A stretch of DNA of 64,000 nt from Vibrio tetraodonis (GCF_003350295.1 NZ_QLYY01000018.1:93241-157240); one strand, 5' to 3'; counted from the first letter of the stretch, positions 11,049-19,844 are shown. A program made the numbers and translations. Notes: a model not told the origin generated them from the sequence alone.

Positions 11049-11665
11049 TCAACTACCGTTTCTGGGTTGTCATTATGTTCTGTAACATCGCTATTGAGGC
11101 GTAATTGCAATTCATAATCCTGCAACATAGCGTTAATACGTCGTCTCTGTTCCTGAACATTGGATGTATTTGATGCAGCTGGATGCTCAACTGAACTGCG
11201 AGTCAAACTTACAGGTTCTGCACTACCCGAAAACGGGATAGTTTGCAAAACTGGGAGCTGTTCTAAATCTGCCTGTCCAGGTTCACTACCACCATATTGT
11301 TGTACGCCAAGGATTACCGCCAAAGAGACGCAGGCAGCAACTGCAACTTGGCCAAACTGATTCAGCCACGCAGGCAGTTTAAGCCTTGCTTTCACAGGAT
11401 TGGGCTGCTCTATAGGTGAATGAACTTCTGTCACACCTTTCGCAGATGCTCTGGAGTGAGCCGGTTCTTTTTCCAATGCAAGCGCAACGCTATCGGCGAT
11501 ATCCCACTCCATTGTTTGGGGAGATTCACCTCTCATCACATCACCAATCAAATGATAATTGTTCCAAGTTCCTTGGCTCAATTGATCTTGCTCTAATTCG
11601 CTAATTAGTGCTTTATCAACCAATTCTCCATCCATGAGTGCTGAAATTTTCTCTTTGTCAGCCAT
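11045..11665 (-). CDS. rseA: Anti-sigma-E factor RseA
   Basis: Single-pass membrane protein that holds sigma-E inactive until DegS and RseP cut it. The 206-residue protein has the cytoplasmic anti-sigma domain (KEKISALMDGELVD, NYHLIGDVMRGE), one membrane segment (about 100-118, QVAVAACVSLAVILGVQ) and a periplasmic tail that would bind RseB. I chose the ATG at 11665 because RseA starts just before KEKISALMDGE; an ATG three codons upstream (11674) sits close to an AAGG and is the main alternative. Confidence 0.93.
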   Translation of the reverse strand: MADKEKISALMDGELVDKALISELEQDQLSQGTWNNYHLIGDVMRGESPQTMEWDIADSVALALEKEPAHSRASAKGVTEVHSPIEQPNPVKARLKLPAWLNQFGQVAVAACVSLAVILGVQQYGGSEPGQADLEQLPVLQTIPFSGSAEPVSLTRSSVEHPAASNTSNVQEQRRRINAMLQDYELQLRLNSDVTEHNDNPETVVE

Positions 11666-11691
11666 TCTTTTCACCATTAACCTTTTTGGCA

Positions 11692-12270
11692 TTAGCGTTG
11701 CAAAAGAGGTTGAATCTTCTTCTCAACCGCTTCACGAGCCCGGAAGATACGTGAACGTACCGTTCCTACTGGACATTCCATTACCGCAGCAATTTCTTCA
11801 TAACTCAAACCATCCAGTTCTCGTAGCGTCATTGCCGTTTTTAAATCATCAGGCAGTGCTTCGATCGCACCAAAAACTACTCGTTTCAATTCTTTGGACA
11901 ACGTTAAGTTCTCAGGGTTCGAAATTTCTTTCAATGCACTACCTGTTTCGTAGTATTCAGCTTCTTCAGTATCTACATCTTGCGCTGGTGGTCTACGCCC
12001 CTGAGCAACAATGTGATTTTTAGCAGTATTAACCGCTATCCTATACAACCAAGTATAGAAGGCGCTCTCACCTCGAAAACTTGGTATGGCACGATAAGCT
12101 TTAATAAATGCCTCTTGTGCTACATCAGGTACATCACCAGGATTATTGACGTAGCGAGAGATAAGGTTACAGACTTTGTTTTGGTATTTTACCACCAAGA
12201 GATTAAAGGCTTGCTTATCTCCATTCTGAACTCGCTCAATAAGCACTTGATCGGTCAGCTGCTCGTTCAT
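11692..12270 (-). CDS. rpoE: RNA polymerase sigma factor RpoE (sigma-E)
   Basis: ECF sigma factor for envelope stress. The 192 residues carry region 2 (AFNLLVVKYQNKVCNLISRYV, VPDVAQEAFIKAYRAIPSFRGES) and region 4 with the helix-turn-helix (LSYEEIAAVMECPVGTVRSRIFRAREAVEKKI). It is the first gene of rpoE-rseA-rseB-rseC, divergent from nadB as in E. coli. A candidate sigma-E promoter lies about 100 bases upstream, fitting autoregulation. Confidence 0.98.
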   Translation of the reverse strand: MNEQLTDQVLIERVQNGDKQAFNLLVVKYQNKVCNLISRYVNNPGDVPDVAQEAFIKAYRAIPSFRGESAFYTWLYRIAVNTAKNHIVAQGRRPPAQDVDTEEAEYYETGSALKEISNPENLTLSKELKRVVFGAIEALPDDLKTAMTLRELDGLSYEEIAAVMECPVGTVRSRIFRAREAVEKKIQPLLQR

Positions 12271-12368
12271 TCGAGCCTGTACTCCTATTGTTATCGACCC
12301 CTACCTTACAGATATGAGTATTAATTATTCAAAACGCAGTATTGACACCACCGCTTACTTGAGCACTA

Positions 12369-12396
12369 TTGTGACTCAGTGATAAATATAAAGTTC
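12369..12396 (-). promoter_or_regulatory. Candidate sigma-E promoter of rpoE
   Basis: On the minus strand a GAACTT -35 element (12391-12396) is spaced by 16 bases from TCACAA (12369-12374). GAACTT with 16-17 bases to a TC-rich -10 element is the sigma-E consensus pattern; the -10 match (TCACAA against TCTGA/TCAAA) is partial. It is the only such pair I see in the 383-base gap 12271-12653; the rest of that gap shows nothing I can name beyond AT-rich sequence before nadB. Confidence 0.6.
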
Positions 12397-12653
12397 AATT
12401 TTTTTGCAGATTTTATCTAACAAGCGATGATTCGATAACTGTATAATCAATGATAGTGGGGACGAAAGCACCCAAAAGCAATGCTATTTACAAAGAATTG
12501 CATTCATTGAAATGTTAGTATTATCGATGTACTCCACTTCTGAGAGCGTGATGAAAGTAATTCATTCAGCTTAATGAACAACCATATTTAATAGCTGATG
12601 CCCTGCATCTTCCGAGGTATCAGCACTACTTTATTCAGGAATTTAAAAGTGTT

Positions 12654-14267
12654 ATGAACACAAACCGTGAGCATCAATGCGATGTGTTAGTGGTGGGTAG
12701 TGGCGCAGCGGGTCTGTCGCTGGCGTTACGTGTGGCCGAATACGGCAAAGTGATCGTATTGAGCAAAGGGCCAAGAAGTGAAGGTTCGACTTATTATGCA
12801 CAAGGTGGAATAGCTGCTGTGTTTGACGAATCCGACAGTATTGATTCTCATGTACAAGACACTCTTATTGCTGGTGCAGGATTATGTGAACAAGAGACGG
12901 TTGAGTTTATTGCCAAAAATGCAAAAACTTGCGTCCAATGGCTGATCGATGGTGGCGTACCTTTTGATCGAGAAGAGGGCGATAGCGATGATAAACCTCG
13001 TTATCATTTAACCCGAGAAGGCGGGCATAGTCACAGAAGGATCTTGCATGCTGCCGATGCCACTGGAATGGCGATGCAAACATCACTTCAAGATAATGCT
13101 CACCATCATCCTAATATCACCGTTTTAGAACGGCACAATGCTCTCGATTTAATATGTGAAGATAAAATTGGTGGTGATTCTGCCAAAATCGTCGGCGCCT
13201 ACATATGGAACCGTAATCAAGAACGTGTTGAAACGGTTAGAAGCAAGTTTGTCGTACTCGCGACTGGCGGCGCATCAAAAGTATACCAATACACATCTAA
13301 TCCAGATGTTTCTTCAGGAGATGGTATTGCCATTGCTTGGAGAGCAGGATGTCGAGTCGCCAACATGGAGTTTAACCAATTCCATCCAACATGCTTATAT
13401 CACCCAGAAGCAAGAAATTTCTTGCTGACTGAGGCCTTACGAGGAGAAGGCGCATTTTTAAGGCGTCCTGACGGCACTCGCTTTATGCCCGACTTTGACT
13501 CGAGAGAGGAACTTGCCCCACGTGATGTCGTCGCCAGAGCGATTGATTTTGAAATGAAGCGTCTTGGGGCAGATTGCATGTACTTAGATATCAGCCACAA
13601 GCCTGCAGAGTTTATCGAAAAACACTTTCCAACCATTTATAGTCGGCTTATCGAATTGGGCATTGACATGACCAAAGAGCCGATTCCCGTAGTCCCTGCC
13701 GCCCACTATACCTGTGGAGGTGTTATGGTCAACAAACAGGGTGAAACTGACTTATCACGACTTTATGCTGTTGGTGAAGTAAGTTATACAGGTCTTCACG
13801 GAGCCAACCGCATGGCTTCTAACTCTTTGCTTGAATGCGTTGTGTACGCCTGGTCTGCCGCAAACGACATAATAGAAAAGCTTGCCAAAGCGACTATGCC
13901 ACCCCCACTCCCTGCTTGGGATGAAAGTCAGGTTAGTTGTTCTGACGAAGAAGTCGTGATCCAACATAACTGGCACGAGCTGCGTTTATTTATGTGGGAT
14001 TACATGGGGATAGTGCGCACAGATAAGCGCCTTGAACGAGCCCTACGGCGCATCCAATTACTTCAGCAAGAAACGCACGAATATTACAGCAACTTCAAAG
14101 TATCGAATAATTTACTTGAACTACGTAACCTACTTCAGGTAGCAGAACTTATGGTACGCTGCGCCATGGAAAGGAAAGAGAGTCGTGGACTACACTACAC
14201 TCTCGATTATCCTGAGCTCGCTCCAAATAGCGGCCCAACTATATTGTGCCCTGAAAAATTGCTCTAA
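12654..14267 (+). CDS. nadB: L-aspartate oxidase
   Basis: FAD enzyme that oxidises L-aspartate to iminoaspartate, the first step of de novo NAD synthesis. The 537 residues show the FAD dinucleotide fold ([15 protein letters not shown]), the [15 protein letters not shown] loop, substrate motifs [16 protein letters not shown] and HPTCLY, and the FAD motif [15 protein letters not shown]. It diverges from rpoE. AGGAA upstream is rather far from the ATG. Being a flavoprotein, it sits suggestively next to the FAD assembly factor sdhE. Confidence 0.97.
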   Translation: MNTNREHQCDVLVVGSGAAGLSLALRVAEYGKVIVLSKGPRSEGSTYYAQGGIAAVFDESDSIDSHVQDTLIAGAGLCEQETVEFIAKNAKTCVQWLIDGGVPFDREEGDSDDKPRYHLTREGGHSHRRILHAADATGMAMQTSLQDNAHHHPNITVLERHNALDLICEDKIGGDSAKIVGAYIWNRNQERVETVRSKFVVLATGGASKVYQYTSNPDVSSGDGIAIAWRAGCRVANMEFNQFHPTCLYHPEARNFLLTEALRGEGAFLRRPDGTRFMPDFDSREELAPRDVVARAIDFEMKRLGADCMYLDISHKPAEFIEKHFPTIYSRLIELGIDMTKEPIPVVPAAHYTCGGVMVNKQGETDLSRLYAVGEVSYTGLHGANRMASNSLLECVVYAWSAANDIIEKLAKATMPPPLPAWDESQVSCSDEEVVIQHNWHELRLFMWDYMGIVRTDKRLERALRRIQLLQQETHEYYSNFKVSNNLLELRNLLQVAELMVRCAMERKESRGLHYTLDYPELAPNSGPTILCPEKLL

Positions 14268-14272
14268 ATGAT

Positions 14273-14692
14273 TTAAAGGGGAGCTTGTAGCTCCCTTTTA
14301 AACATTGATAATAACAGCCGGTAGTCCTTTTCAGACACACTGTCGCGCCACAAAATGTGCCTCTCGCCACTATCAAATTGCAAAAGCAAACCAAGTGCTG
14401 GTAGCAGCATTACTCTCTTTTTGACCATGAACTCTCGACCATTCAATTCACCCAAACCAGAGTTAGATATGATCAGATTACCTTTGAGGGCATTGACTAA
14501 CCAGCCAGAAAGACAATGATGCCTATAAACACAAGCAGCAAGGTAGAGAGTTAATGGTAGTGGAAGATTCGAAGCCGAAAAGACACTGCAGGCTAAAATC
14601 AAGATAGTGAAATTAACCTGACAAGCGATAAATGACGTTGAGGCAACTAACCTAACGTACTTTACTGAGGTTGTGAGCAACGATTTTGTCAA
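14273..14692 (-). CDS. ygfX: YgfX/CptA-like membrane protein, partner of SdhE
   Basis: Small inner-membrane protein encoded directly after sdhE. YgfX of E. coli has been described as a toxin acting on cytoskeletal proteins and, more recently, as a partner of SdhE. The 139-residue frame has two hydrophobic segments (about 20-50) and a soluble C-terminal part with LNGREF and the ending DYRLLLSMFKREL, the layout of the family. The start is uncertain: the frame opens with TTG at 14692, 41 bases inside sdhE, with another TTG at 14680; there is no in-frame ATG near. Identity rests on context and layout more than strong motifs. Confidence 0.75.
   Translation of the reverse strand: MTKSLLTTSVKYVRLVASTSFIACQVNFTILILACSVFSASNLPLPLTLYLAACVYRHHCLSGWLVNALKGNLIISNSGLGELNGREFMVKKRVMLLPALGLLLQFDSGERHILWRDSVSEKDYRLLLSMFKRELQAPL
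14275..14299. terminator. Convergent terminator nadB / ygfX
   Basis: A 10-base stem with one wobble pair and a 5-base loop (AAAGGGGAGC / GCTCCCTTTT) between the ends of nadB and ygfX. T4 ends the plus-strand copy. It lies within the last codons of ygfX. Confidence 0.65.
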
Positions 14693-14912
14693 CCATAGAG
14701 GCGTGACCTAAATTATCACTACGCCCGTGCCCCATTATCCAAGTAAATAAATCTGGATCATCACACTCTAGCAGTGCAACAAAGTCACGCTGTTCCTCTT
14801 CTTGTAGCTCTTCAAAGCATTCTTCAAAAAATGGCATAATGACCACATCGAGCTCCAACATACCTCGACGACATGCCCATTTAATACGAGCTTTTTCTTC
14901 CGGAGTGTACAA
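14652..14912 (-). CDS. sdhE: FAD assembly factor SdhE
   Basis: Small helical protein that promotes covalent FAD attachment to succinate dehydrogenase and fumarate reductase. The conserved block WACRRGMLELDVVIMPFFEE includes the RGxxE motif, and LLECDDPDLFTWIMGHG is the second signature. I chose a TTG start at 14912, which gives 86 residues (the family has about 88) and lies 9 bases after an AGGTGG Shine-Dalgarno. The only other start in frame is a GTG at 14975, which would add 21 basic residues not seen in the family. Its 3' end overlaps ygfX. Confidence 0.9.
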   Translation of the reverse strand: MYTPEEKARIKWACRRGMLELDVVIMPFFEECFEELQEEEQRDFVALLECDDPDLFTWIMGHGRSDNLGHASMVDKIVAHNLSKVR

Positions 14913-15100
14913 TTTTAATTTCCACCTTTTAGGTTGTTTGTCGCGAGTGTAACAATCAATAAATCGAACCACCACTAACTAAGTCACAATCCCGAGTGAG
15001 CTAACAGATTTATAACACTTCCCATACTGGTTGAAAGGTTGTTTCCTAAGGTCGTTCAGCGCTAACATAGCAAACAAACTATTGCACTCAGGTAAAGAAC

Positions 15101-16069
15101 ATGAATTGGCCAAACGACTTTAATCAACTCTCATTATCCAGTACAGACCCGCTTCCAGAATTGTCATTAACTTATTTGGCATCATGGGGGATGATTACCG
15201 CTGAAGGTGACGACAAGAAATCTTACTTACAAGGTCAAGTCACATGTGACGTAGTCAAACTTTCTGAAGATGAAAGCACCCTAGGCGCGCATTGTGACGC
15301 GAAAGGAAAAACATGGAGTATATTTCGTTTATTTCACCACCGCTCTGGCTACGCAATGTTTCAACCAAAATCAGCCATAGAGAAAGAACTTGCTGAGCTA
15401 AAAAAATACGCCATTTTTTCTAAAATCGAATTTCTTGCTAGTACCGATGTACTGCTCGGCTTAGTAGGTAAAAATGCCATCAATACAATTAATAGCTTAT
15501 CTTCACAACAAGGTTCAGTTCGACCCATAGATGGGGGCACAGCGGTACAAATAGATGAGCAAAGGTGGTTACTCGCGGTCGATAAAGATACTGCGTCCAA
15601 ACTCTGTCAATCTATTGATGCGCCAAAAATCTCTGAAGAAGTTTGGACATTATTAGACATTCAATCGGCGATACCTATCGTAAGTGAAGCTGTGCAAAAC
15701 GAACACATCCCACAAGCGTTAAACCTGCAAGCTCTGAAAGGTATTAGCTTCAGTAAAGGGTGTTACACAGGTCAAGAAACCGTCGCCAGAGCCAAATATC
15801 GAGGCATGAATAAAAGGTCTTTGCAAATCGTATCAGGTGACTACTCCGAAACACTATCAGCAAACTCAGAGCTGGAACGTTCAGTGGGTGAAAACTGGCG
15901 CAGCGCCGGTGATTTAATCGCAAGCTACTCGTTTAACGACAACAAAGCTCTAGGCCTTGTTGTTCTGCCTAATAATCTTGACGCTGATACTAAGCTTCGT
16001 CTAACGAGCCAACCAGATTCTTCTTGGACAATCCAACCGCTCCCATACTCGCTTGATGATGACCAATAG
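15101..16069 (+). CDS. ygfZ: tRNA-modifying protein YgfZ
   Basis: Folate-binding protein of the GcvT-like fold, needed for full activity of Fe-S enzymes such as MiaB. The 322 residues contain the invariant motif KGCYTGQE (about 222-229) with the functional Cys. YgfZ, SdhE and NadB next to one another is the usual E. coli neighbourhood of ygfX-sdhE-ygfZ. The end overlaps the following gene. Confidence 0.95.
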   Translation: MNWPNDFNQLSLSSTDPLPELSLTYLASWGMITAEGDDKKSYLQGQVTCDVVKLSEDESTLGAHCDAKGKTWSIFRLFHHRSGYAMFQPKSAIEKELAELKKYAIFSKIEFLASTDVLLGLVGKNAINTINSLSSQQGSVRPIDGGTAVQIDEQRWLLAVDKDTASKLCQSIDAPKISEEVWTLLDIQSAIPIVSEAVQNEHIPQALNLQALKGISFSKGCYTGQETVARAKYRGMNKRSLQIVSGDYSETLSANSELERSVGENWRSAGDLIASYSFNDNKALGLVVLPNNLDADTKLRLTSQPDSSWTIQPLPYSLDDDQ

Positions 16070-16532
16070 CCTTGATACCAATATTACCCGCTACCTGAAC
16101 GCGCAGCGGGTTTCGTTTCGCGTACTTCCTCACCAATCTCCAGTCACTACTATTGAAGACGCTGCAAAGCAGAGAGGGGTTTTACCTGAGCAAATGGTTA
16201 AGTGTATTCTTCTGCGAGATATGGGGAATTTGTATGCGCTGGCTTGTGTCCCCGGCGATCGCTTAGCAGATCCAAAAAGGGTGAGGAGCCTATTAGGCTG
16301 CCGACGCATGACATGTGCCGATCAGTCCGACATAGAGAAACTTACTGGATACCAAATAGGTACAGTCACTCCTTTATTGTTGCCAACCAAGATGCCCATC
16401 ATTTTTGACCATCGACTAATGCAACAAAGCGAGGTCACTATCAGCAGTGGTTCTCTACTTGCCGGTATTGCATTACAGATCGATGACTTGTTTAACCTAT
16501 GTAATCCTGTCTTAGCGGATATTTGTCGCTGA
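16056..16532 (+). CDS. YbaK/EbsC-type aminoacyl-tRNA deacylase-like protein
   Basis: The 158-residue protein has the YbaK/ProX fold: HQSPVTTIEDAAKQRGVLPEQMVKCILLRD near the N-terminus (the Lys of VKxxLxR is the catalytic/tRNA-CCA site in this family), AxxPGDRLAD, the helical KRVRSLLGCRRMTCAD region, and TPLLLP / IIFDHRLM / SGS near the end. Members clear misacylated tRNAs such as Cys- or Ala-tRNA(Pro); the substrate cannot be told here. The start is the ATG at 16056 or 16059, inside the end of ygfZ, so the two are probably co-translated. Confidence 0.85.
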   Translation: MMTNSLDTNITRYLNAQRVSFRVLPHQSPVTTIEDAAKQRGVLPEQMVKCILLRDMGNLYALACVPGDRLADPKRVRSLLGCRRMTCADQSDIEKLTGYQIGTVTPLLLPTKMPIIFDHRLMQQSEVTISSGSLLAGIALQIDDLFNLCNPVLADICR

Positions 16533-16756
16533 CCTATGTCTAACTGGCAAAGCTCAAGAACCAAACATCTAACATTTAAATGTGAGTTAATACTCAATAA
16601 GAGATAAAAACCAGGACATTTATATTCATATAAACGGCATTTGAAGTCATTTACCACATCATGAATTACACTTGTATTGTTAGGAACATTCATGCCTGTG
16701 CCTAGATGTTAACTGCGATGTTTATCGTCGCAATTGCCTTTAGTTACGAGTACTAG
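16533..16756. other. Gap after the deacylase gene, no gene recognised
   Basis: AT-rich sequence with no plausible coding frame on either strand. A short imperfect hairpin (GCGAtgttTATCGTCGC) lies near 16714-16731. It precedes the structured stretch described as a candidate small RNA. Confidence 0.5.
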
Positions 16757-16858
16757 GCTAAATGTCTAACCACACAGTGAGACCACTGAACACATCAGTG
16801 ATTTTACTCTTGTGTAATGCATCTGTGACTGTTTGCCCGCGATATGCGGGCTTTTTTT
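16757..16858 (+). ncRNA. Candidate small RNA or 3' UTR RNA ending in a strong terminator
   Basis: About 100 bases with two hairpins: CACTGA-ACACA-TCAGTG (16784-16800) and the GC-rich GCCCGC-GATAT-GCGGGC followed by T7 (16835-16858). The terminator is 300 bases past the nearest upstream gene, unusually far for a plain 3' end. A hairpin body plus a strong U-rich terminator is the shape of an Hfq-type small RNA. I found no convincing promoter directly before it, so it could come from the long 3' UTR of the deacylase gene. Confidence 0.35.
16835..16858 (+). terminator. Strong intrinsic terminator
   Basis: Six GC-rich pairs, a 5-base loop and seven T on the plus strand. It ends the ygfZ-deacylase transcript or a separate small RNA. 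Confidence 0.85.
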
Positions 16859-16904
16859 ATGCAAAAAATTTACCTTAAATTGTCACATAAAAAAAATATT
16901 AAAC

Positions 16905-16933
16905 TATTCTTAAAACTGTCATAAATCTCGGGT
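16905..16933 (+). promoter_or_regulatory. Possible Pho box upstream of ytfK
   Basis: A perfect half-site CTGTCAT (16916-16922) followed by AAAT lies where a PhoB box would be built of 7-base repeats every 11 bases. The flanking half-sites (16905-16911 TATTCTT and 16927-16933 CTCGGGT) match only 3 of 7 positions but both 4-base spacers are A/T-only as expected. A further TTGTCAC is at 16880-16886. YtfK of E. coli is reported as a member of the Pho regulon, which is why the weak match is worth noting. Confidence 0.35.
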
Positions 16934-16961
16934 TTACTATTTGGTGACTAAATAGTACGAG
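16927..16961 (+). other. Hairpin in the ytfK upstream region
   Basis: Arms CTCG..TACTATTT and AAATAGTA..CGAG pair around a 7-base loop GGTGACT, with a 4-base bulge in the left arm. No T run follows. It could be part of a long ytfK 5' leader (about 190 bases remain before the start codon) or an operator. Confidence 0.45.
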
Positions 16962-17153
16962 ATGATTTCCATAGACAGAGCATAACTAAGGGAAAACATC
17001 ACATAGTAATGGGTAGCTATCTGTAATTTTGTTTTATGAAGCACAAATACCCAAAAGACATTCATTTTACTGCATAAATTTCCATCATAATCACATTAAT
17101 ATTGAGCGGAAAATTATAAACTTGCGGTGCTTGCTACATATAAGGATCACTCT

Positions 17154-17360
17154 ATGAGACTGTTTAAGCGCTACATGCCAGGTATGATTGCTAAACATGT
17201 AAGTCGATTGTTTAAGGGAAGGATTTATATTTGTGGAGTTGGACGATTTGAATTCGATAACGGAAAGCTCGTGCTACCAGAAAGGGCAGAAAAGCGTCAC
17301 TTTAAAACGGTGAAAGAAGTTAATCAGGAAATAATGCGCCTACGCTGCGCATACATATAA
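17154..17360 (+). CDS. ytfK: YtfK-family small protein (DUF1107)
   Basis: A 68-residue protein, MRLFKRYMPGMIAKHVSRLF at the start, then KGRIYICGVGRFEFDNGKLVLP and VNQEIMRLR at the end. It aligns along its length with E. coli YtfK (also 68 residues, with FQRYNP, FRGRLYI, GAFEFDKGK, EVNRQVMRL). In E. coli YtfK activates SpoT-dependent (p)ppGpp synthesis during phosphate and fatty acid starvation. The ATG at 17154 has an AAGGA Shine-Dalgarno; an upstream in-frame start lacks one. It is monocistronic between its own leader and a terminator. Confidence 0.88.
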   Translation: MRLFKRYMPGMIAKHVSRLFKGRIYICGVGRFEFDNGKLVLPERAEKRHFKTVKEVNQEIMRLRCAYI

Positions 17361-17371
17361 AAGTTTTATGG

Positions 17372-17396
17372 GGGCTGGTTAAAACCAGCCCTTTTC
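17372..17396 (+). terminator. Terminator after ytfK
   Basis: GGGCTGGTT / AACCAGCCC pairs with a 2-base centre and is followed by TTTT. It separates ytfK from the convergent ubiI. Confidence 0.8.
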
Positions 17397-17402
17397 ATTA
17401 CA

Positions 17403-18629
17403 TCAAACCGCTTCTTGCTCTAAATACTTTGCTAATACAGGTAAATTCCCTTTAAGTCCTAGCGCTCTTTTCATGATCTCATCTTTGGCACCTGGTAACT
17501 GGCCAACCAAAGTCATGCCTAGTCCCCGAACCAATTTCTTAGCAGGATTATTACCGGAGAATAAGTCTTTGAAACCTTGCATCGACGCGATCATTTTCGC
17601 GGCTTCCGACTTCCGCCAGCGTTCATAGCCCCGTAAATGTCGACGACTACCAATATCATGGCCTTTACGCCAACTGGTTTGAACTTCTTGAGCGAGACAC
17701 GCCGCATCCAGCAACCCCAAATTCACCCCCTGTCCCGCCAAAGGATGAATAGTGTGCGCAGCATCACCAACTAATGCAACTCTATCAGTCACAAAGTCCC
17801 GTGCATAACGCATTTTTAATGGGAAGGACGCACGCTTACCAACCACTTCGCATAACCCCAGTCTTGCATCAAATTCAGCTGTAAGTGTTTTGTTGAATTC
17901 TTGATCGGGTACTGATACTAAATATTCAGCACGCTCAGGTTCTGTTGACCACACGATGGAACTCATATTACTCTGATCCATGGGCAAAAACGCAAGAGGG
18001 CCTTGTGAAGTAAATACTTGACGGGCGACTTTGTCATGTTCCTCAGCCGTCCAAACATTCGCGACTATCGCACTATGACCATAATCCCAGTGAGTGAGCG
18101 GAATATCCAATTGTCTGCGTACCCAAGAGTTAGCGCCGTCTGCACCCACCACGAGTTTTGCTGTGAGTCCTTGCCCATTCGCCAGATTCAGCCATACCTC
18201 ACTTTCACCAACCGCCATCGAATGACACTGAGCAGGTAGATGAAGGCTTACATTCGGCATTTGCTTGACCCTGTCGAGCAGAGCCAGTTGAATCACTCTA
18301 TTTTCCACAATGTGTCCGAGATCTGGTTGAGCGAGCTTCTTTGCATCAAACTCAATACGAGCAAAACTATCTTGCTCCCAAACTTCCATTGCCGAATAAG
18401 GGGATGCCCTGCGTTGAACTATCCCCTCCCATGCACCCAGGTTACGTAAAATGACTTCACTCGAGCGACTAAGAGCAGAGACTCGGACATCAGGGAGGTC
18501 ATTGATTTCACACTCTGGTATCTGACTTTCAATTACCGCTACTCGCAAGTCAGTGTCTTTGAAGGCAGCGGCAAGCGTCAACCCTACCATGCCTCCACCA
18601 ACAATTGCGATATCAACGCTTTGTATCAT
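17403..18629 (-). CDS. ubiI: FAD-dependent 2-polyprenylphenol hydroxylase UbiI
   Basis: Hydroxylates C5 of the ring in aerobic ubiquinone synthesis. The 408-residue protein has the FAD motif IVGGGMVGLTLAA, DxRVSALSRSS, the second FAD contact GADGANSWVR and GDAAHTIHPLAGQGVNLGLLDA. Start at ATG 18629 after an AGGAAGGG Shine-Dalgarno; a GTG at 18644 overlaps that site and is rejected. It follows ubiH by 23 bases. It is the more GGGMVG-like of the two paralogues, matching UbiI (VisC) rather than UbiH. Confidence 0.93.
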   Translation of the reverse strand: MIQSVDIAIVGGGMVGLTLAAAFKDTDLRVAVIESQIPECEINDLPDVRVSALSRSSEVILRNLGAWEGIVQRRASPYSAMEVWEQDSFARIEFDAKKLAQPDLGHIVENRVIQLALLDRVKQMPNVSLHLPAQCHSMAVGESEVWLNLANGQGLTAKLVVGADGANSWVRRQLDIPLTHWDYGHSAIVANVWTAEEHDKVARQVFTSQGPLAFLPMDQSNMSSIVWSTEPERAEYLVSVPDQEFNKTLTAEFDARLGLCEVVGKRASFPLKMRYARDFVTDRVALVGDAAHTIHPLAGQGVNLGLLDAACLAQEVQTSWRKGHDIGSRRHLRGYERWRKSEAAKMIASMQGFKDLFSGNNPAKKLVRGLGMTLVGQLPGAKDEIMKRALGLKGNLPVLAKYLEQEAV

Positions 18630-18652
18630 CGAACCCTTCCTCACTCAGGTTG

Positions 18653-19831
18653 CTACCTAGCAACCAAACCTAATGTTCTTGTTAATAAAGGAGCTTTGAG
18701 CATGGTCGCATTGTCCATTGCCGCTAACCCCAGATTACGAGCAACCCTAAAACTCAGATAATCATTGGAAAAAATATGAACCAGCGATGAAGTCAGTGAT
18801 AATGTCATGGACCTATCAAGCTCTCGACGACGCTGATACTGACTCAACACGGAGTAATCACCTGGGTCTTGAACATGAGACATTATTGAATCTGCCAGTG
18901 TCGCAATATCTCGAATGCCTAAGTTGAATCCTTGTCCGGCAATTGGATGAAGGGTTTGTGCTGCGTTACCAATAATCGCTAATCGATGCGAAATGTTTTG
19001 CTGGCGAAAACTTTGTTGCAGTGGATAACTGCTTCTGTGGCCAATAGTTTGAAACTCTCCTAGCCGCCAGCCAAAAGCCGCTTGCAATGCCTGTTTGAAT
19101 TCTGAATCATCTAGAGACATTATCTGCGTGGCTTGATCGGGTTTAAGGCACCAGACCAAAGACATTCTTTGCTCACTCATAGGTAGAAGTGCCAAAGGCC
19201 CTGATGAAGTGAAGCGTTCAAAAGCCTTTCCTTGGTGAGCTTGAGCAGTTTTAACGTTTGCTATAACCGCCACTTGTTCAAAATCATGCAACTCTGACTC
19301 AACCTCCAATTGTTCACAGCAAGTTGATCTCGCACCATCGGCAGCAACCAACAGTTTACTTGCTAACGATTGACCATCATTGAGAGTAACGCAAACTTGA
19401 TGCTGCAACCTTTCTATCTGGCTCACGCGAGCGGGGCACAACAGGTGAATATTCTTATGCTGGCTCAATTGTTCACTGTAGTATCGCCCTACGTCAGTAA
19501 GTTCAACCACATAACCCAGTGCGTCTACTGGTATTTCTTGGTGATCAATATCTGTCATACCAGCATGCCCCCGGTCAGACACATGGATGTGTTTTATTGG
19601 CGTCGCAAACTCGGCCATAGCTTGCCAAAGATCATACTGTTTAAGAATGTTGACTGTACCAAGCGATAAAGCAATAGCTCGCGAATCAAATCCAGGATGA
19701 GCATCATAATCAGCCTGATAGGGTTCAACGACAGCAATGGACAGCGAACCACCAGCTAACTTACTCACCGCCAGCGCCAATGTCATCCCTGCCATTGCAC
19801 CTCCGGTGATGACAATATCAAACTGCTTCAT
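18653..19831 (-). CDS. ubiH: 2-polyprenyl-6-methoxyphenol hydroxylase UbiH
   Basis: Hydroxylates C1 in ubiquinone synthesis. The 392 residues show ITGGAMAGMTLALAVS (FAD), DSRAIALSLGTVNIL, AADGARSTC and the motif IIGNAAQTLHPIAGQGFNLGIRD, where GNAAQTLHP instead of GDAAH marks UbiH. Start at ATG 19831, 6 bases after AGGA; the frame is open further up but that part overlaps ygfB. In E. coli pepP lies between ygfB and ubiH; here only 13 bases separate the two. Confidence 0.94.
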   Translation of the reverse strand: MKQFDIVITGGAMAGMTLALAVSKLAGGSLSIAVVEPYQADYDAHPGFDSRAIALSLGTVNILKQYDLWQAMAEFATPIKHIHVSDRGHAGMTDIDHQEIPVDALGYVVELTDVGRYYSEQLSQHKNIHLLCPARVSQIERLQHQVCVTLNDGQSLASKLLVAADGARSTCCEQLEVESELHDFEQVAVIANVKTAQAHQGKAFERFTSSGPLALLPMSEQRMSLVWCLKPDQATQIMSLDDSEFKQALQAAFGWRLGEFQTIGHRSSYPLQQSFRQQNISHRLAIIGNAAQTLHPIAGQGFNLGIRDIATLADSIMSHVQDPGDYSVLSQYQRRRELDRSMTLSLTSSLVHIFSNDYLSFRVARNLGLAAMDNATMLKAPLLTRTLGLVAR

Positions 19832-19844
19832 GAAATATCCTACA

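Noticed and set aside
11634..12023. A 129-codon frame on the plus strand across rpoE/rseA
   Set aside because: Antisense shadow of rpoE; low-complexity product.
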